A stretch of DNA of 64,000 nucleotides from Mactromeris polynyma (Eukaryota; Mollusca; Bivalvia; Venerida; Mactridae). Each line of letters begins with the position of its first letter. Positions within the stretch are counted from its first letter, which is position 1. The notes below the pieces were generated by a model. The model was given only the letters and a program-made list of their open reading frames with translations, searched no databases and was not told the DNA's origin. Made by a program: the position numbers and the translations under genes. Of this stretch, positions 12,702 through 25,070 are shown piece after piece. The DNA is taken from positions 18,838,860 to 18,902,859 of the forward strand of contig JASFXZ010000005.1 in the NCBI GenBank assembly GCA_032209605.1, in the 5' to 3' direction.

Positions 12702-14173
12702 TTAATCCTAGAACAGATCTACTGAAACCCATGGCGGTCATGACCAGCCTTCATGTTTAGATGTTCTGTTCAATAACAGAGATCAATTTTTTAGCTCCTG
12801 CTAAATTGCTAATGATAGTTGGTTTGAAAAAATGCAGTTCTGAGTTTTAGCCTATTGAGTTTTTGCGAGTATTTAAAAATAAGATGGGTCAAGTCTTATC
12901 AGAAACATTAATAACAAGCCCTTTCACTCACTGTACAGTGCGTAATTCACACTCAAAAATCGACGATGCATCGAAATCCTCGATATTCTTATTCAATGAG
13001 ATCCTTGATCATAGCTAGATAAGCGTAACTTCTTATTTTAAACAGTTCAATAGTTCAAATTGAAAGTATTTATCATGTAATGTGCCATAACGGTAAGTTT
13101 GTGCGATTTCTATGCCCCGTAATCAACACAGGAAGTGGCAAAGTTTCGGCAGCAACTTCAACAACATTCACCGACGGTAATGTGTATGTGCATTTCTACA
13201 CGATAATATTGCATAATTATTCAATATTTGCAAAATTCTGTTTTATTTTTCTACAATCATATTCCCTTCGAATATTTCGCACTAATTATTTTGCTAAACA
13301 TTTTACCGGCAATTTTGATGCATTGCATCAGCTATCTCCAGCCAGTACTTGTAATTTTCATCAGAGATACAACTCACAAAATATCCTTGTCAATACAAAC
13401 AAAGGAGGATTAAGACATTAAGGTAACATAATAGTCATAAATATTTACACACTGGTAGTATTATCTTACTCATCATAATATGGTGACATTTCACCAACAG
13501 CAATAACAATATGTTACAATGTTTGCCAGCTCACACAGAGTTCTCTCGATAGCAGTTATATAACAGGATATGGTTATACTGACAAATGATAGCTGTTCAT
13601 CACTTAACAGCTGCTATCATTGAAATATGTATCATGAGTTCATAAGCAAATAATCATAACAATTGCAATACACTGTGAAAGTAGATATAGCAATTATAGT
13701 TCAGTTTTATAGTTGCAGACTCAGATCTTCCATACTCTCATAAAGAGACCATAATGACCATAATCTACAACATTGCAACAATATGCTTAGTTTTCCTACT
13801 CAGTCATATACAATAAAGTGTTCTACAATGCTTGTGACTTCCTGACAGGTAGCACATAAATATTCAACTGTCAAAGTAAGGATCTATAGATCTCAAGTCA
13901 TTTGAATCTATTATTGACAATAGGTAAAGGCATTTTCTGCACAAGTCGAATATATACCATATTCAAGGCAAATTTAATTCAAAACTTTCTGTAAATTACC
14001 CCTTTTAGATAAGTTTATACAAAATCAGTAGCAGCTACGTTCATAAATCTCAATTGAACACAGAAAAGCATATAATATATGAGGACATATTTATTACTAT
14101 TGAAATATAACATGTGTCTTTCTTAGATTTATTTCAATACATTTGTATGGAAATATTCAACTACTAGAAGTAA
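12702..14173 (+). repeat. 1.47-kb duplicated segment, copy 1
   Basis: It starts TTAATCCTAGAACAGATCTA and matches 15348-16800 over its full length, with small indels (for example an extra stretch near 12850 here). It includes a 113-codon open frame (13080-13421) that recurs in copy 2. No family is recognised and codon choice is not protein-like, so no gene is called. Confidence 0.9.
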
Positions 14174-15344
14174 CAAGAAATATCTTTAAACAAGAAATAT
14201 CTTTAAATAAGAAGAAATATCTTCAAAAAAGATGGTCGGCGCAACTTGAAGTTTGCACATTGTTGCAATCTGGGATTAAAATTTGTGGTTCAACAAAAAG
14301 AATGCTTAATGTTACTACTGCCGGTCATTCAATTACACTATACTACAGAAACCCTGAGATTACTGCGTAGTAAGCTCCCACACAGCGCTTTGATTCCACT
14401 ATCGTTACATTCACACGCTGCTGTATTACCCAGTATATTTTTATATTTGACCTTTTTAACCTTACTGCTATAACCAATGATTTAGTCGTGAACGAAATCA
14501 CAGTTCGTTCCTTATACTAAATTCATTGGTCGGCACGATCACTTAACAACTGAGTTTATTACTAAAATGTTGAAGTGTATTTTCATGTGCTAAGACCAAT
14601 CAAATGTGTAAACAATGTACAGCCTTTCATGTAGAAGGATATTTTGACTATCTAGCTAATCGGTTTTATTTCATGTCAATAAAATTTTAGCATTTACAAA
14701 AAGGCAATTTTTCGTTCTTACATCGAGGATTGTACAGATACGTATTACAATATTTATTAGAGTTGTGAATACGAGTAACAAGATGTCAAGAAACGATATG
14801 ACGCATGTTTACTATCCTACATTTGGGTCATTACTGAGTCGTTGCAAGCGTCTCGCTGAATGTCTGTGGACGCATGTCGACTCGCCTGTCTAAATATAGA
14901 AAATACTACGAAGGAGACAGGATACAAATAACTCCGTAGTGTGATCAGTCATAGACACAGTATAGTCTGTTTCAATATAAGTAGTTCCTCGTTACTTATG
15001 GCATAAGTTGTGAACTCGCACATCCATGTTAATAAACTTGTTACATAGCGATTTATCTGATTAAAGCAATATAAATGTTCGCGACTGGTACATAAACCAA
15101 GAAAGTCTTCTTAAATCCAACACCGGACAATTCCCCGTTGTGATGAATAACAACACTACTTGCTGGATAAATCTCGAAATACACTAAAGAAAATGTTAAC
15201 CAATCTGCTTCAAGGTTACACGTATTTTTAAATTGAAGAGAAATGGCGCGAAATTGCCTTGGTGGTTAACGTCAGATTTGACTGGTTTACAAAACACTGA
15301 ATATGCAATTAGCAAAACCATGTTAGTACGGCTGCGCCGAAAAA
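14174..15344 (-). mobile_element. HINE/Helentron-like element, long type
   Basis: It reads on the minus strand from the 5' terminus TTTTTCGGCGCAGCCGTAC (ending 15344) to the 3' hairpin end. The core inverted repeat TCGGCGCA is at the very 5' end but about 25 bp inside the 3' end. That asymmetric layout is typical of Helentron/Helitron2-type rolling-circle elements. The terminal unit AAGAAATATCTT is present three times (14174-14225). The copy sits between the two copies of a 1.47-kb duplicated segment. Confidence 0.75.
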
Positions 15345-15347
15345 CAT

Positions 15348-16800
15348 TTAATCCTAGAACAGATCTACTGAAACCCGTGGTGGTCATGACCAGCCTTCAT
15401 GTTTAGATGTTCTGTTCAATAACAGAGATCAATTGTTTAGCTCCTGCTAAATTGCTAATGATAGTAATTGGTTTGAAAAAATGCAGTTCTGATTTTAGCC
15501 AGCAAATAAGATGGGTCAAGTCTAATCAGAAACATTAATTAACAAGCCCTTTCACTCACTGTACAGTGCGTAATTCACACTCAAAAATCGACGATGCATC
15601 GAAATCCTCGATATTCTTATTCAATGAGATCCTTGATCATAGCTAGATAAGCGTAACTTCTTATTTTAAACAGTTCAATAGTTCAAATTGAAAGTATTTA
15701 TCATGTAATGTGCCATAACGGTAAGTTTGTGCGATTTCTATGCCCCGTAATCAACACAGGAAGTGGCAAAGTTTCGGCAGCAACTTCAACAACATTCACC
15801 GACGGTAATGTGTATGTGCATTTCTACACGATAATATTGCATAATTATTCAATATTTGCAAAATTCTGTTTTATTTTTCTACAATCATATTCCCTTCGAA
15901 TATTTCGCACTAATTGTTTTGCTAAACATTTTACCGGCAATTTTGATGCATTGCATCAGCTATCTCCACCAAGTGCTTGTAATTTTCATCAGAGATACAA
16001 CCCACAAAATATCCTTGTCAATACAAACAAAGGAGGATTAAGACATTAAGGTAACATAATAGTCATAAATATTTACACACTGGTAGTATTATCTTACTTA
16101 TCATAATATGGTGACATTTCACCAACAGCAATAACAATATGTTACAATGTTTGCCAGCTCACACAGAGTTCTCTCGAGAGCAGTTATATAACAGGATATG
16201 GTTATACTGACAAATGATAGCTGTTCATCACTTAACAGCTGCTATCATTGAAATATGTATCATGAGTTCATAAGCAAATAATCATAACAATTGCAATACA
16301 CTGTGAAAGTAGATATAGCAATTATAGTTCAGTTTTATAGTTGCAGACTCAGATCTTCCATACTCTCATAAAGAGACCATAATGACCATAATCTACAACA
16401 TTGGAACAGTATGCTTAGTTTTCCTACTCAGTCATATACAATAAAGTGTTCTACAATGCTTGTGACTTCCTGACAGGTGGCACATAAATATTCAACTGTC
16501 AAAGTAAGGATCTATAGATCTCAAGTCATTTGAATCTATTATTGACAATAGGTAAAGGCATTTTCTGCACAAGTCGAATATACCATATTCAAGGCAAATT
16601 TAATTCAAAACTTTCTGTAAATTACCCCTTTTATATAAGTTTATACAAAATCAGTAGCAGCTACGTTCATAAATCTCAATTGAATACAGAAAAGCATATA
16701 ATATATGAGGACATATTTATTACTTTTGAAATATAACATGTGTCTTTCTTAGATTTACTTCAATACGTTTGTATGGAAATATTCAACTGCTAGAAGTAAG
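15348..16800 (+). repeat. 1.47-kb duplicated segment, copy 2
   Basis: It begins within four bases after the 5' terminus of the HINE-like element at 14174-15344 and ends where the next HINE-like element begins (16801). It lies 2646 bp downstream of copy 1. The two copies are nearly identical, so the duplication is fairly recent. Confidence 0.9.
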
Positions 16801-17100
16801 AAGAAATATCTTTAAAAAAGATGGTCTGCACAATTTGAAGGTTAAGATTTGACATTGCCGATATGTTACGATTGCTGGTCTGACTCCATATCCAAAATGG
16901 ATTTCGGTAAATTCACCGAAATTTGTTGGGTTTCGGTAAAGTAACGTACCCGTTATCGAAAGGTTAACCATTCTGCATCAAGGTTACAAACGTTGTTTGG
17001 TTGATGAGGAGTTGGTTTAGTAGTTAACGTAAGATATGATTGGTTTACCAAACACTGATACGAAATAGCAAAGCCATGTAAGTACGGCTGCACCGAAAAA
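16801..17100 (-). mobile_element. HINE/Helentron-like element, short type (about 300 bp)
   Basis: It has the same ends as the long elements but a different, shorter interior, including a block of TTTCGGTAAATTCACCGAAA-like inverted sequence. It directly follows the second copy of the 1.47-kb duplicated segment, in the position the long element occupies after the first copy. Confidence 0.7.
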
Positions 17101-18436
17101 CCTTTTTTAGAAGTGGGGCAATGTCATCCTTGATATATTTGCCATCTCTTAGGTAATATTAATCAAGACAACAACATGCCAACATCTTTTTCTTGAAGGA
17201 CTCATAAAATGGAAAACATGACCATGTGATTAAATACAAAAGTAGTATGCCATGATGGGAGAAATAGAGAAAATTTACCCAAAGATTGTATTATAAGATC
17301 ATCCTATGCATTATTCTGTTGCTAAGTGAACCAAAGACTAACATATTATGAATCTACATTCTTACCTGCCAGTAACTTGCATTACATCAGAGAGCACCAT
17401 ATATGGAGATAATTTGATCCTTTTACCAAGACAATCCATCATTTGAGAAAATGAACATTAAATCCAATTCATAAAATTGTACGAATGATGAGGAGTAAGG
17501 TCAACTACATAGAACAGCATTTCAGTAACAGCTGAATAGAGTTACAATCATTATATAGCACTGACAGTCAGAGATTTACTACTATTAGTACTCCGAATGT
17601 ATATCACACATATTTAACCACACATGGTGCAGATAACAATGGAGAGTTAAAGCAAATCGAAACAAAAATACATTCATGTGAATAATTGGCAGAAATTCAA
17701 ATTTTGTTACAGAGAATAAGACAATGCCTCCCCACACCGACCCCAGGTCTACAAAACATTAGGGACTCAATAGGTACAAGGGTAAACATGTATGGGAAGA
17801 GTGGTGCAAGGAATGAGCAGAATTCTTCTCATGCACTGTCACTAAAAGGTTGGCATGCTAGCACTTCGTCTAGAGGCTCTCAAAATTAGTTACAAACAGA
17901 GTCAGGCCAAACATCTTGCCAGACTAATAACAGTACGTGTCAAACATTGGTATGAATAATGTAACTGCGAATGTAGTATGAAAGTGAGCGACATTCATCA
18001 ATATAAGTACTAAGTGGTGAACACACTCCACAAAGGATGTGAATATTGGACAATAAAACTACATGTAATATAACCGCAAATTGGACCATAATTATACCAA
18101 TAAATATGCAGTGAAGATAATTATTCAAAACTCGAAACAAATGAAAATAATACATGTACCATGACTGTATCACAAAATGGAGAGAAGGATCACTAACAGA
18201 ACAGTGCATCAAGCATTGTCTTAGACTCAAACAGAACACTGAAACACTTTACTAGTTGCACCCATTGTTTCTGCTGTATAAAATTTACTGAAATGTTTAT
18301 CAGCAGATTTTGCTCACAATGTACATTGATGGCTGAATTTCAGATTTCAAAAGATTGAAGTATAGGTAAGGATGAAATAAAACAAATTCAATTAAATTTC
18401 AGGGTTTTTATTATGAAAAACTGTGAACATATGCAA
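17101..18436. other. No recognisable feature
   Basis: AT-rich. A 99-codon minus-strand frame (17940-18239) is probably chance. Confidence 0.5.
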
Positions 18437-18640
18437 TGTGACTAATTAGAGAAGCAATGTTGTCTAAATTAGAAGAATTAAGTGTACATAATAAGGGATA
18501 AAAGAATCAGAAAATGTAAAATGTGACCAATTAGAGAAGCATTCAAGTGTACATAATAAGGGATAAAAGAATCAGAAAATGTAAAAAGTGACCAATTAGA
18601 GAAGCATTTGAGTTTACATTATCAGGGATAAAAGAATCAT
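18437..18640 (+). repeat. Three-unit tandem repeat (65-bp period)
   Basis: Units start GTGACYAATTAGAGAAGCA at 18438, 18523 and 18588. The first unit is about 20 bp longer than the others. Confidence 0.85.
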
Positions 18641-18770
18641 GGATTTTGTGGAACTTAATCATTAAGGCAATCCTGTAAGAGGAACACAAGACAATGCTCC
18701 AACCAACCAAAGTTCTAGGCCACATAGTTTTGAACTGGAAGATTTTCAAAGCTTACAATTTTAAAATCTA

Positions 18771-18991
18771 TTTTTAGCTCCTGTGACATATTTATGCAGC
18801 GGACCAACAGCAAACTTTGAAAGAGGCCCATCCGGGGATCATTCCTAGGAAGTTTGGACAAAATCCATTTAGCAGTTAAGGAGATGATATTTAAAGAAAA
18901 TGTTGACGGACAACATGATGAACTACACCGAACAGTCTACCATCCTAATAGCTCACTATGAGCACTTTGTGCTAAGGTAGTAAGCTAAAAA
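18771..18991. repeat. Dispersed repeat with TTTTTAGCTC...GCTAAAAA ends
   Basis: The ends TTTTTAGCTCCTG and GTAAGCTAAAAA are inverted. The interior reads GTTTGGACAAAATCC...AGCAGTTAAGGAGATGA...GTTGACGGACA, as in 50270-50645. A bivalve-type repeat (inference). Confidence 0.6.
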
Positions 18992-21115
18992 GCTAGACAT
19001 TAGATTTAATATCCGATAACATTTCACAAGCTGTCATCAACTTGTAAAAGTGAGATAGCATAGTATCACATGTAGACAATAATTATGTTATATACTCATT
19101 AGCAGGGTATTATCACAATGACAAGATAAATTATGCTATCATGTCAACTGATCAGGGCTATATAATCTATCATTTCCAGCAGGATTTCTATTCCAGGAAA
19201 TTACAAACTGTACTTCTTATACCAATGGGTTGTTCATAACACTACTGTTACTGCTTCTTTACCAAGTCATAGTTACAATAGTTGTGTATCAAACCCTGGA
19301 TGCATTGCTACCTTTGTAACGAAGCTGTCAGTCCAATCGTTATGTATAGTAGATATCACAAATTGTCACTTGCTGTATATGTTGATGACTGTCAAAGTGC
19401 TTAGTATGTGGCTAGGTTTTCATTGTTCAGACAGGCCTCAGTCAGATGAGACCTAACAGTGGTCCCGAGGTCCATAAGGACTAGGAAAGTCATACGGGCA
19501 TGTGATCCTTGTGAAGTATGTACGAAATCAACCTCCTATGATGTTGTGTTAACATGGATTTTGGAATTCTACAGGATCTGTGTGGCCTTAAGATATTTTG
19601 GCCATGTGATCAGATCCCATACATGTACCCTATGGGTTCCCTAATATGCACATGCAGACCCGCATAACATGCACTGCGATTACTTATCGGTTCTCATGGT
19701 TTTGGCCCTGATTGGGCCCGGAAAGTACCTGGGAGCTTCATGTGACCTTGGCACAACATTTGTATACATGTAAAGTGCTTAAACATTCAACACTCGTGTG
19801 TACATGTACTGTTTCTCCACCAGATCTATCCTGAATCTGTCTACAACTTTATGTTAATTAAGAAAGCATCATTAATAGAGACTTTGTGTCTTAATGATAA
19901 AACAGGCGATAAATAGACAAAAATGGAAAAAAAGACAATGATCTAAAATTACTACAATGACAAAGGCTGGCTGATCAACATTCAATCCAAAATTTCTTAA
20001 TTCAATAATTAAAACCAAGAATTGAATTAACTAAGTGGCAAAGACGAATGTCAATACGGCAACATGATATAAAGGCAGGAGCAACAAACAAATTTCTCTT
20101 TTTAACAGGTAATTGAACTCTGTATCTGTATTAATTTCCACAAAATCATGAAATAGTTGATAATGATATTGGCATAGTATCAAGTGTTTGCCAAGTTGAC
20201 CGCTTCATAAGACATTTCACACCTGCCTTTTCCAAGGGCAGCCAATTCGACACCACCAAAAAGGGTGGAGAACAAATGACTTAACAGCATAATGGTTGCA
20301 CAACACTTTAGAGAGAAATTACTTTATTTACTTATCCTCCACCCCTCTCTGGTTCCTATGAATAATAAAAGACAAGTTTTAAGTAATTTAATATACAATA
20401 TTGGTGTTCCTGAAATACACACATCTAGAGATAAATTTAGAATTTGAATGTCAGCAATTAGATTGTACTGAGCTAAACATAATTGCTGTAGAATGAAAGT
20501 GACAGGCCGTAATACAATTGCTGTCATTTAAATCTTGTTGACTGGAAAGATTCCCACACTGGTCTTGCATTTAACAACAGCATAGGATTTAGTGCACATG
20601 ATAGTTATAGTATTAGCTTGTCCATGAACAAATTATGATGATCAAAACAACCTCAAGTCTGAATATATGGATTCACAGTAAAACAATACAAAACACAGAA
20701 AAATACAAACACCATTTTGATAGACAAGATAAATTAAACAGATTGAAAGCAATTTACCCACAAATACTTAAATTGGTTTGATTATTTCACTAAACATAAT
20801 TTTTATCAATTTGTTTTCATTGATGGTGGCAAGAAAAATGCAAAGCAATAAAACGCATCATAACTGATGTGTACACTATTCAATCACAAACTGGATGACA
20901 AATTATTCAAATAGAGTTGTTTACATAGACATACAATACGGTAGCCAATACCAAAACATGAAAGACACTGAAAATCAAGTTTCCTAAACTTGGTATTTTT
21001 AACTTGTTCCTGCAAAGGTTAAAAATAAATTCAATTCTCAAGCCAACACTAAATGAGCCAGCAGCAGTATTCAAGTGATGGTGGAAGATGTTGCACAATC
21101 CCTAGATTGTGGGCA
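18992..21115. other. No recognisable feature
   Basis: No exon or element ends. 19440-19760 is somewhat less AT-rich but shows no recognisable protein. Confidence 0.5.
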
Positions 21116-21660
21116 TAAAATTTATCCAAGGTCAAAACCCAGAGACTATGGGACCAAACCTCACCAAGGTCAACCAGGAGGTTATGTACTTCAAACCTCA
21201 CCAAGGTCAACCTGGAGGTTATGTACTTCAAACCTCACCAAGGTCAACCTGGAGGTTATGTACTTCAAACCTCACCAAGGTCAATCTGGAGGTTATGTAC
21301 TTCAAACCTCACCAAGGTCAACCTGGATGTTATGTACTTCAAACCTCACCGAGGTCAACCTGGAAGTTATGTTCTTCAAACCTCACCAAGGTCAATCCAT
21401 AGGCTCGGCAATCAAATCTCACCAAGGTCAACCCAGAGGCTGTGCTATCAAACCACACAGAGGTCAACCCAGTCGCTGTGTGTTCAAACTACACAAAGGT
21501 CAACCCAGAGACGGTGGGATGAAACCTCACCAAGGTAAATCCGGAGCCTGTGAAACCAAATTTCACCAAAATCAATCTGGTTGTGGACATTAGACCTCAC
21601 CAAGGTAAGCCTGGAGGATGTGGGGCCAAATTGCACCAAGGTCAACCCACAGGCTGCAGG
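21116..21660 (+). repeat. 37-bp minisatellite (about 14-15 units)
   Basis: The unit reads AAACCTCACCAAGGTCAACC then TGGAGGTTATGTACTTC. Units are nearly identical at 21160-21390 and more diverged toward the right. Because 37 is not a multiple of three, successive units are read in rotating frames. The 172-codon frame across it is a by-product, not a gene. Most units keep the AAGGTCA core. Confidence 0.92.
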
Positions 21661-22009
21661 AGATTGGACAAGTAAAAACATTGTTGGATGGTACCGCTCA
21701 GGTACTGTCTATAGTAGTGTGGCAATTTGAGAGGCATATTACATCAATTAGTATCCGTTTTCAAAACACAAAAAAAAAAGAAATCTGGGAACCAGCTAAA
21801 ACATCCACATCCGAAGTTCTCACAACAAAGAAGTCCCAAAATTCACCCAACAAAGTTATATAAGTATCATAAATGATTCAAGACAACAAAATGTTGAAAT
21901 ATTGACATGCTATTAAGTGGTTTGTGAACTTATCAGCTGTTTCTATCAAATTCAAGGGTTTAAAGATTTCAATAACGATGGTTGTTTTTTTGCGAATTGA
22001 ATTGCTGAT

Positions 22010-22256
22010 GTCGCTAAATGCACACCATTTAAAGCATGCACACCATGTAAGAATTGAAGGGAGAGGCGGAGTTACGTCTGGATGGGTGGGACTTTATGTA
22101 TGGTGTGTGTCATTTTATCGAGTTGTTACCGTGTATTTGACCATACATTGCACCTGACTTCAAAGATGCATCAATAGGCATCTAACTTGTATGTCATTTA
22201 ATATAGTTGCTAGCATATACATGGTGTGCATGCTTAAATGGTGTGCATTTAGCGAC
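22010..22256. mobile_element. Long-TIR MITE (about 247 bp)
   Basis: The two ends are inverted copies of a 39-40-bp arm starting GTCGCTAAATGCACACCATT, with a single-base gap between arms. Each arm contains ATGCACACCAT twice. No clear target-site duplication is seen, so the superfamily is not assigned. Confidence 0.75.
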
Positions 22257-22817
22257 CTCCATTGACATGCACGTATTTTACTCTTCAATTGTTTTCAGAT
22301 AGATCTATACTGATATGCAGCATTCTCGAGACTTAAAATGCCAGGTTATCGCTTTAAACGCGGTAAATTCGCTAAGCAAAACACATAGTGTGTACTAAAG
22401 TTCAGACTGCATTAAAAAGATATATATAAATTGATGACAAGTGATTGCTGTTGTTGTTCTTTATTGCTATTTAAGTAGATATGGTATTGTTGTGCACGTT
22501 GTCATCTCTCTATGTACATCTCACTCTGTGTTTGGAAAATTAATTGGACAATACCCCACCACAACAACATAACTCATAACCTTTGGCAAGCTAGTGTTAT
22601 CATAACTTCATGCCTGGGCATACTGATCTTTCTCTTATTTAGAGCTGATATTATTTAATTTGTCATTTCATAATTAAATATGCACAAACATTACATAAAG
22701 GGTCTGATATCTTCATATTTCATTTATTTACAATGGTAACAAACATTTCACTTGTTTTACAATCTTAAGGTTCTACTATAATTACTGACCATTTTTCTTT
22801 ATTTCAATATGAAATCC

Positions 22818-23060
22818 TGCATTTCTAGAACAAGTCCGATTGAAGATCTCTTGGAAAAAATGTTCACTATCTTTTCAATAACTTTTTTTTCTTTTTTGCA
22901 TTTCTGTCTTATATTTTGTTTTATTCCATATTCCATGCAAACAATCTGACACATTTACACATACTTTGATAGTATAAAAGTGTTTAATTACAAAACGGAA
23001 GTATGAAACGAGTTGCCAGCTTGGCTACAGAGACGAGTGGTACCATCCCAGAGCACCTTC
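22818..23060 (-). repeat. Dispersed repeat, pair of 36475-36690
   Basis: On the minus strand it matches 36475-36690 through CACTCGTCTCTGTAGCCAAG, ATATGGAATAAAACAAAA-like and TTCCAAGAGATCTTCAATCG-like blocks. The function and family are unknown. Confidence 0.65.
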
Positions 23061-24120
23061 TGTGCTTTGATTACTCACTCTACCATAAGAAGTATGCTGC
23101 CATGTATAATTCTACTATTATTTTTCATTTAAATCAACAGAAAGCCATTTGAGACCATGATTTTTCTCATGAAATTCAATTAAATGCCCACTGTGAATAA
23201 ATTTACTCACCCGATGTTCACTGAAGCTTTCACTGATTTTCCAAAGATAGTTAATCAAATCCTAATGAAATATTCCGTATGAACATTGTTCATAAATGAT
23301 TATCACTCACTTTTTTATTGATCTTTGCATCAATATACACATTTACATAACAACTAATCAAGACAGACATTCATATACATCAATTGTACACAATATGCAT
23401 TGTGCTGCCTACAACACTTCACCAATCTTCTGCAATTACTCAAAACATATCACTGAACTCATATGCTGTAAAATTCATAAACCGTTTAATAGGGGCTAAT
23501 GGTTTCTGAATTTGTACATAGTTGGCTCATTTTTTTTTGGGTGAATTACTGACATAGCAATTTGTACTATCAATTCATGATTTCCCAACAGGATTCAACT
23601 ACACGATCATTAATCAAGATATGAATGTGGTCTATTGACTATTTGATTATATTTGCCTCCCTGTATTAACAACCCATCACTCTAGAAGAATGACAACTAC
23701 ATCTAGATATAAACAATAATTTCATCATATGAAGTATAACAACATTAGCTTTTTTCATAGGGTATTATATGGATCAAGCAGCAATCATCTCAAGCTCTCT
23801 CTCAAGTCACTATAACCACGTAATAAATATAATGAATCCTTGTATACTTTCTGAAGCTTCTCAGATACTTACATCAGAACGATGAGAACGATGATGCAAG
23901 GCATCAATGTTGCCGAAAAAAAGTGTAGCAAAACAATTACGGAGAAATATCTGAAAGGGGTCTCAAGAGAAAATAACACATGTAAATACATCAGTGATAA
24001 ATAAAGTCAAAATCATTATTGCCTTTAGAAAAGTGTTTTAAACAGCTTTTGTATATATTATAATGATATATTTTAAAGAAAATTAGAAATTTTTACTTAG
24101 AAAAAAAAACGCCAAACGTT

Positions 24121-24192
24121 GAGCTCGTACTCACAACCCAGAGATTAATAGTCTCATGCTTTACCAACACTCTACCAACTGAGCTATCTGGA
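24121..24192 (-). tRNA. tRNA-derived pseudogene/SINE head
   Basis: On the minus strand box A is intact (TAGCTCAGTTGGTAGAG) and an anticodon-like arm GAGA-CTATTAA-TCTC is visible, but box B is degraded (GAGTACGAGCTC). Not a functional tRNA. Confidence 0.45.
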
Positions 24193-24419
24193 CTACTATA
24201 CCTGAGAAGAAGTAAATATTGTCTTGCATACTTTCAGGGATCAGTTAAAGAAAGGTGTTAAATCAACAGAACAATCGCATAAAAGTTCCATTTTCGATCG
24301 TATTTTGAAACCCACTTCAATTGTTTTTATTCTGAAAAAGTTCGCTTTTGCAATGTTTGGACAACTCTTAAACAATAACTGCTCCTCCCATGAACAAAAT
24401 GAAAAAGAAATAAAAAAAG

Positions 24420-24657
24420 AAAAAAAACAGAAGCCAGAAACTAATATTTTAAGTCATTTTGTATTTGAATTACAAAATTGATGACAGTCAAGAATTAATA
24501 TACATTTACTGAAAATTGATATTATATTTCTACAATTAGAAAAAAACAGAAGCCAGAAACTAATAAAGTTGTTTTGTATTTGAATTACAAAATTGATGAC
24601 AGTCAAGAATTAATATACATTTACTGAAAATTGATATTATATTTCTACAATTATTTA
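24420..24657 (+). repeat. 118-bp tandem duplication
   Basis: Two units starting AAAAACAGAAGCCAGAAAC (about 24422 and 24540), with a further short duplication of TTTCTACAATTATTTAT at the right end. Confidence 0.88.
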
Positions 24658-25070
24658 TATTTCTACAATTATTTATGAACATGAAATTTCCCATTTTATG
24701 GAATTACCATATATGACCATTTTGATGCACTGTGCGTGTCACAAAACGCCAACGTGGCGAAAACACCAAATTTCAAATTGTTTTAAAAAAAAAAAGAGGA
24801 TATCATAACTTTTGTTTAAATGAAGAAATAATAAATAATGACAATGCAAACTCTTTGTGATATCCAGATGAGATTATTAAAATAAATCCAGCTTGAGTTG
24901 TTCACCGACACAGGTCGATTACATCAGTACGCGTGCCCGTCGTCTATTCCTCACTCCCTCTCAAAAAATAATCACCAATTGTTTACCTTTTAAGTCAAAA
25001 TAAAAGCAGACAATTCAATGTCGCAAGTCAAAAAATTGTTCTTCAAAATCACAACATCTCATTTTGTTAG

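Noticed and set aside
13080..13421. 113-codon ORF, conserved in the duplicate at 15708-16049
   Set aside because: The conservation is explained by the recent 1.47-kb DNA duplication. The few differences are mostly replacement changes and no protein family is recognised.
21075..21593. 172-codon ORF across the 37-bp array
   Set aside because: The period is not a multiple of three and all three frames give similar open peptides. This is a by-product of the repeat.
22770..22795. Second Tc1/pogo-type end (AAGGTTCTACTATAATTA) to pair with 36740-36768
   Set aside because: The orientation relative to the shared repeat is inconsistent between the two loci, and the termini differ at key positions.
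24121..24192. Functional tRNA gene
   Set aside because: Box B is degraded and anticodon pairing is incomplete; a tRNA-derived relic is more likely.
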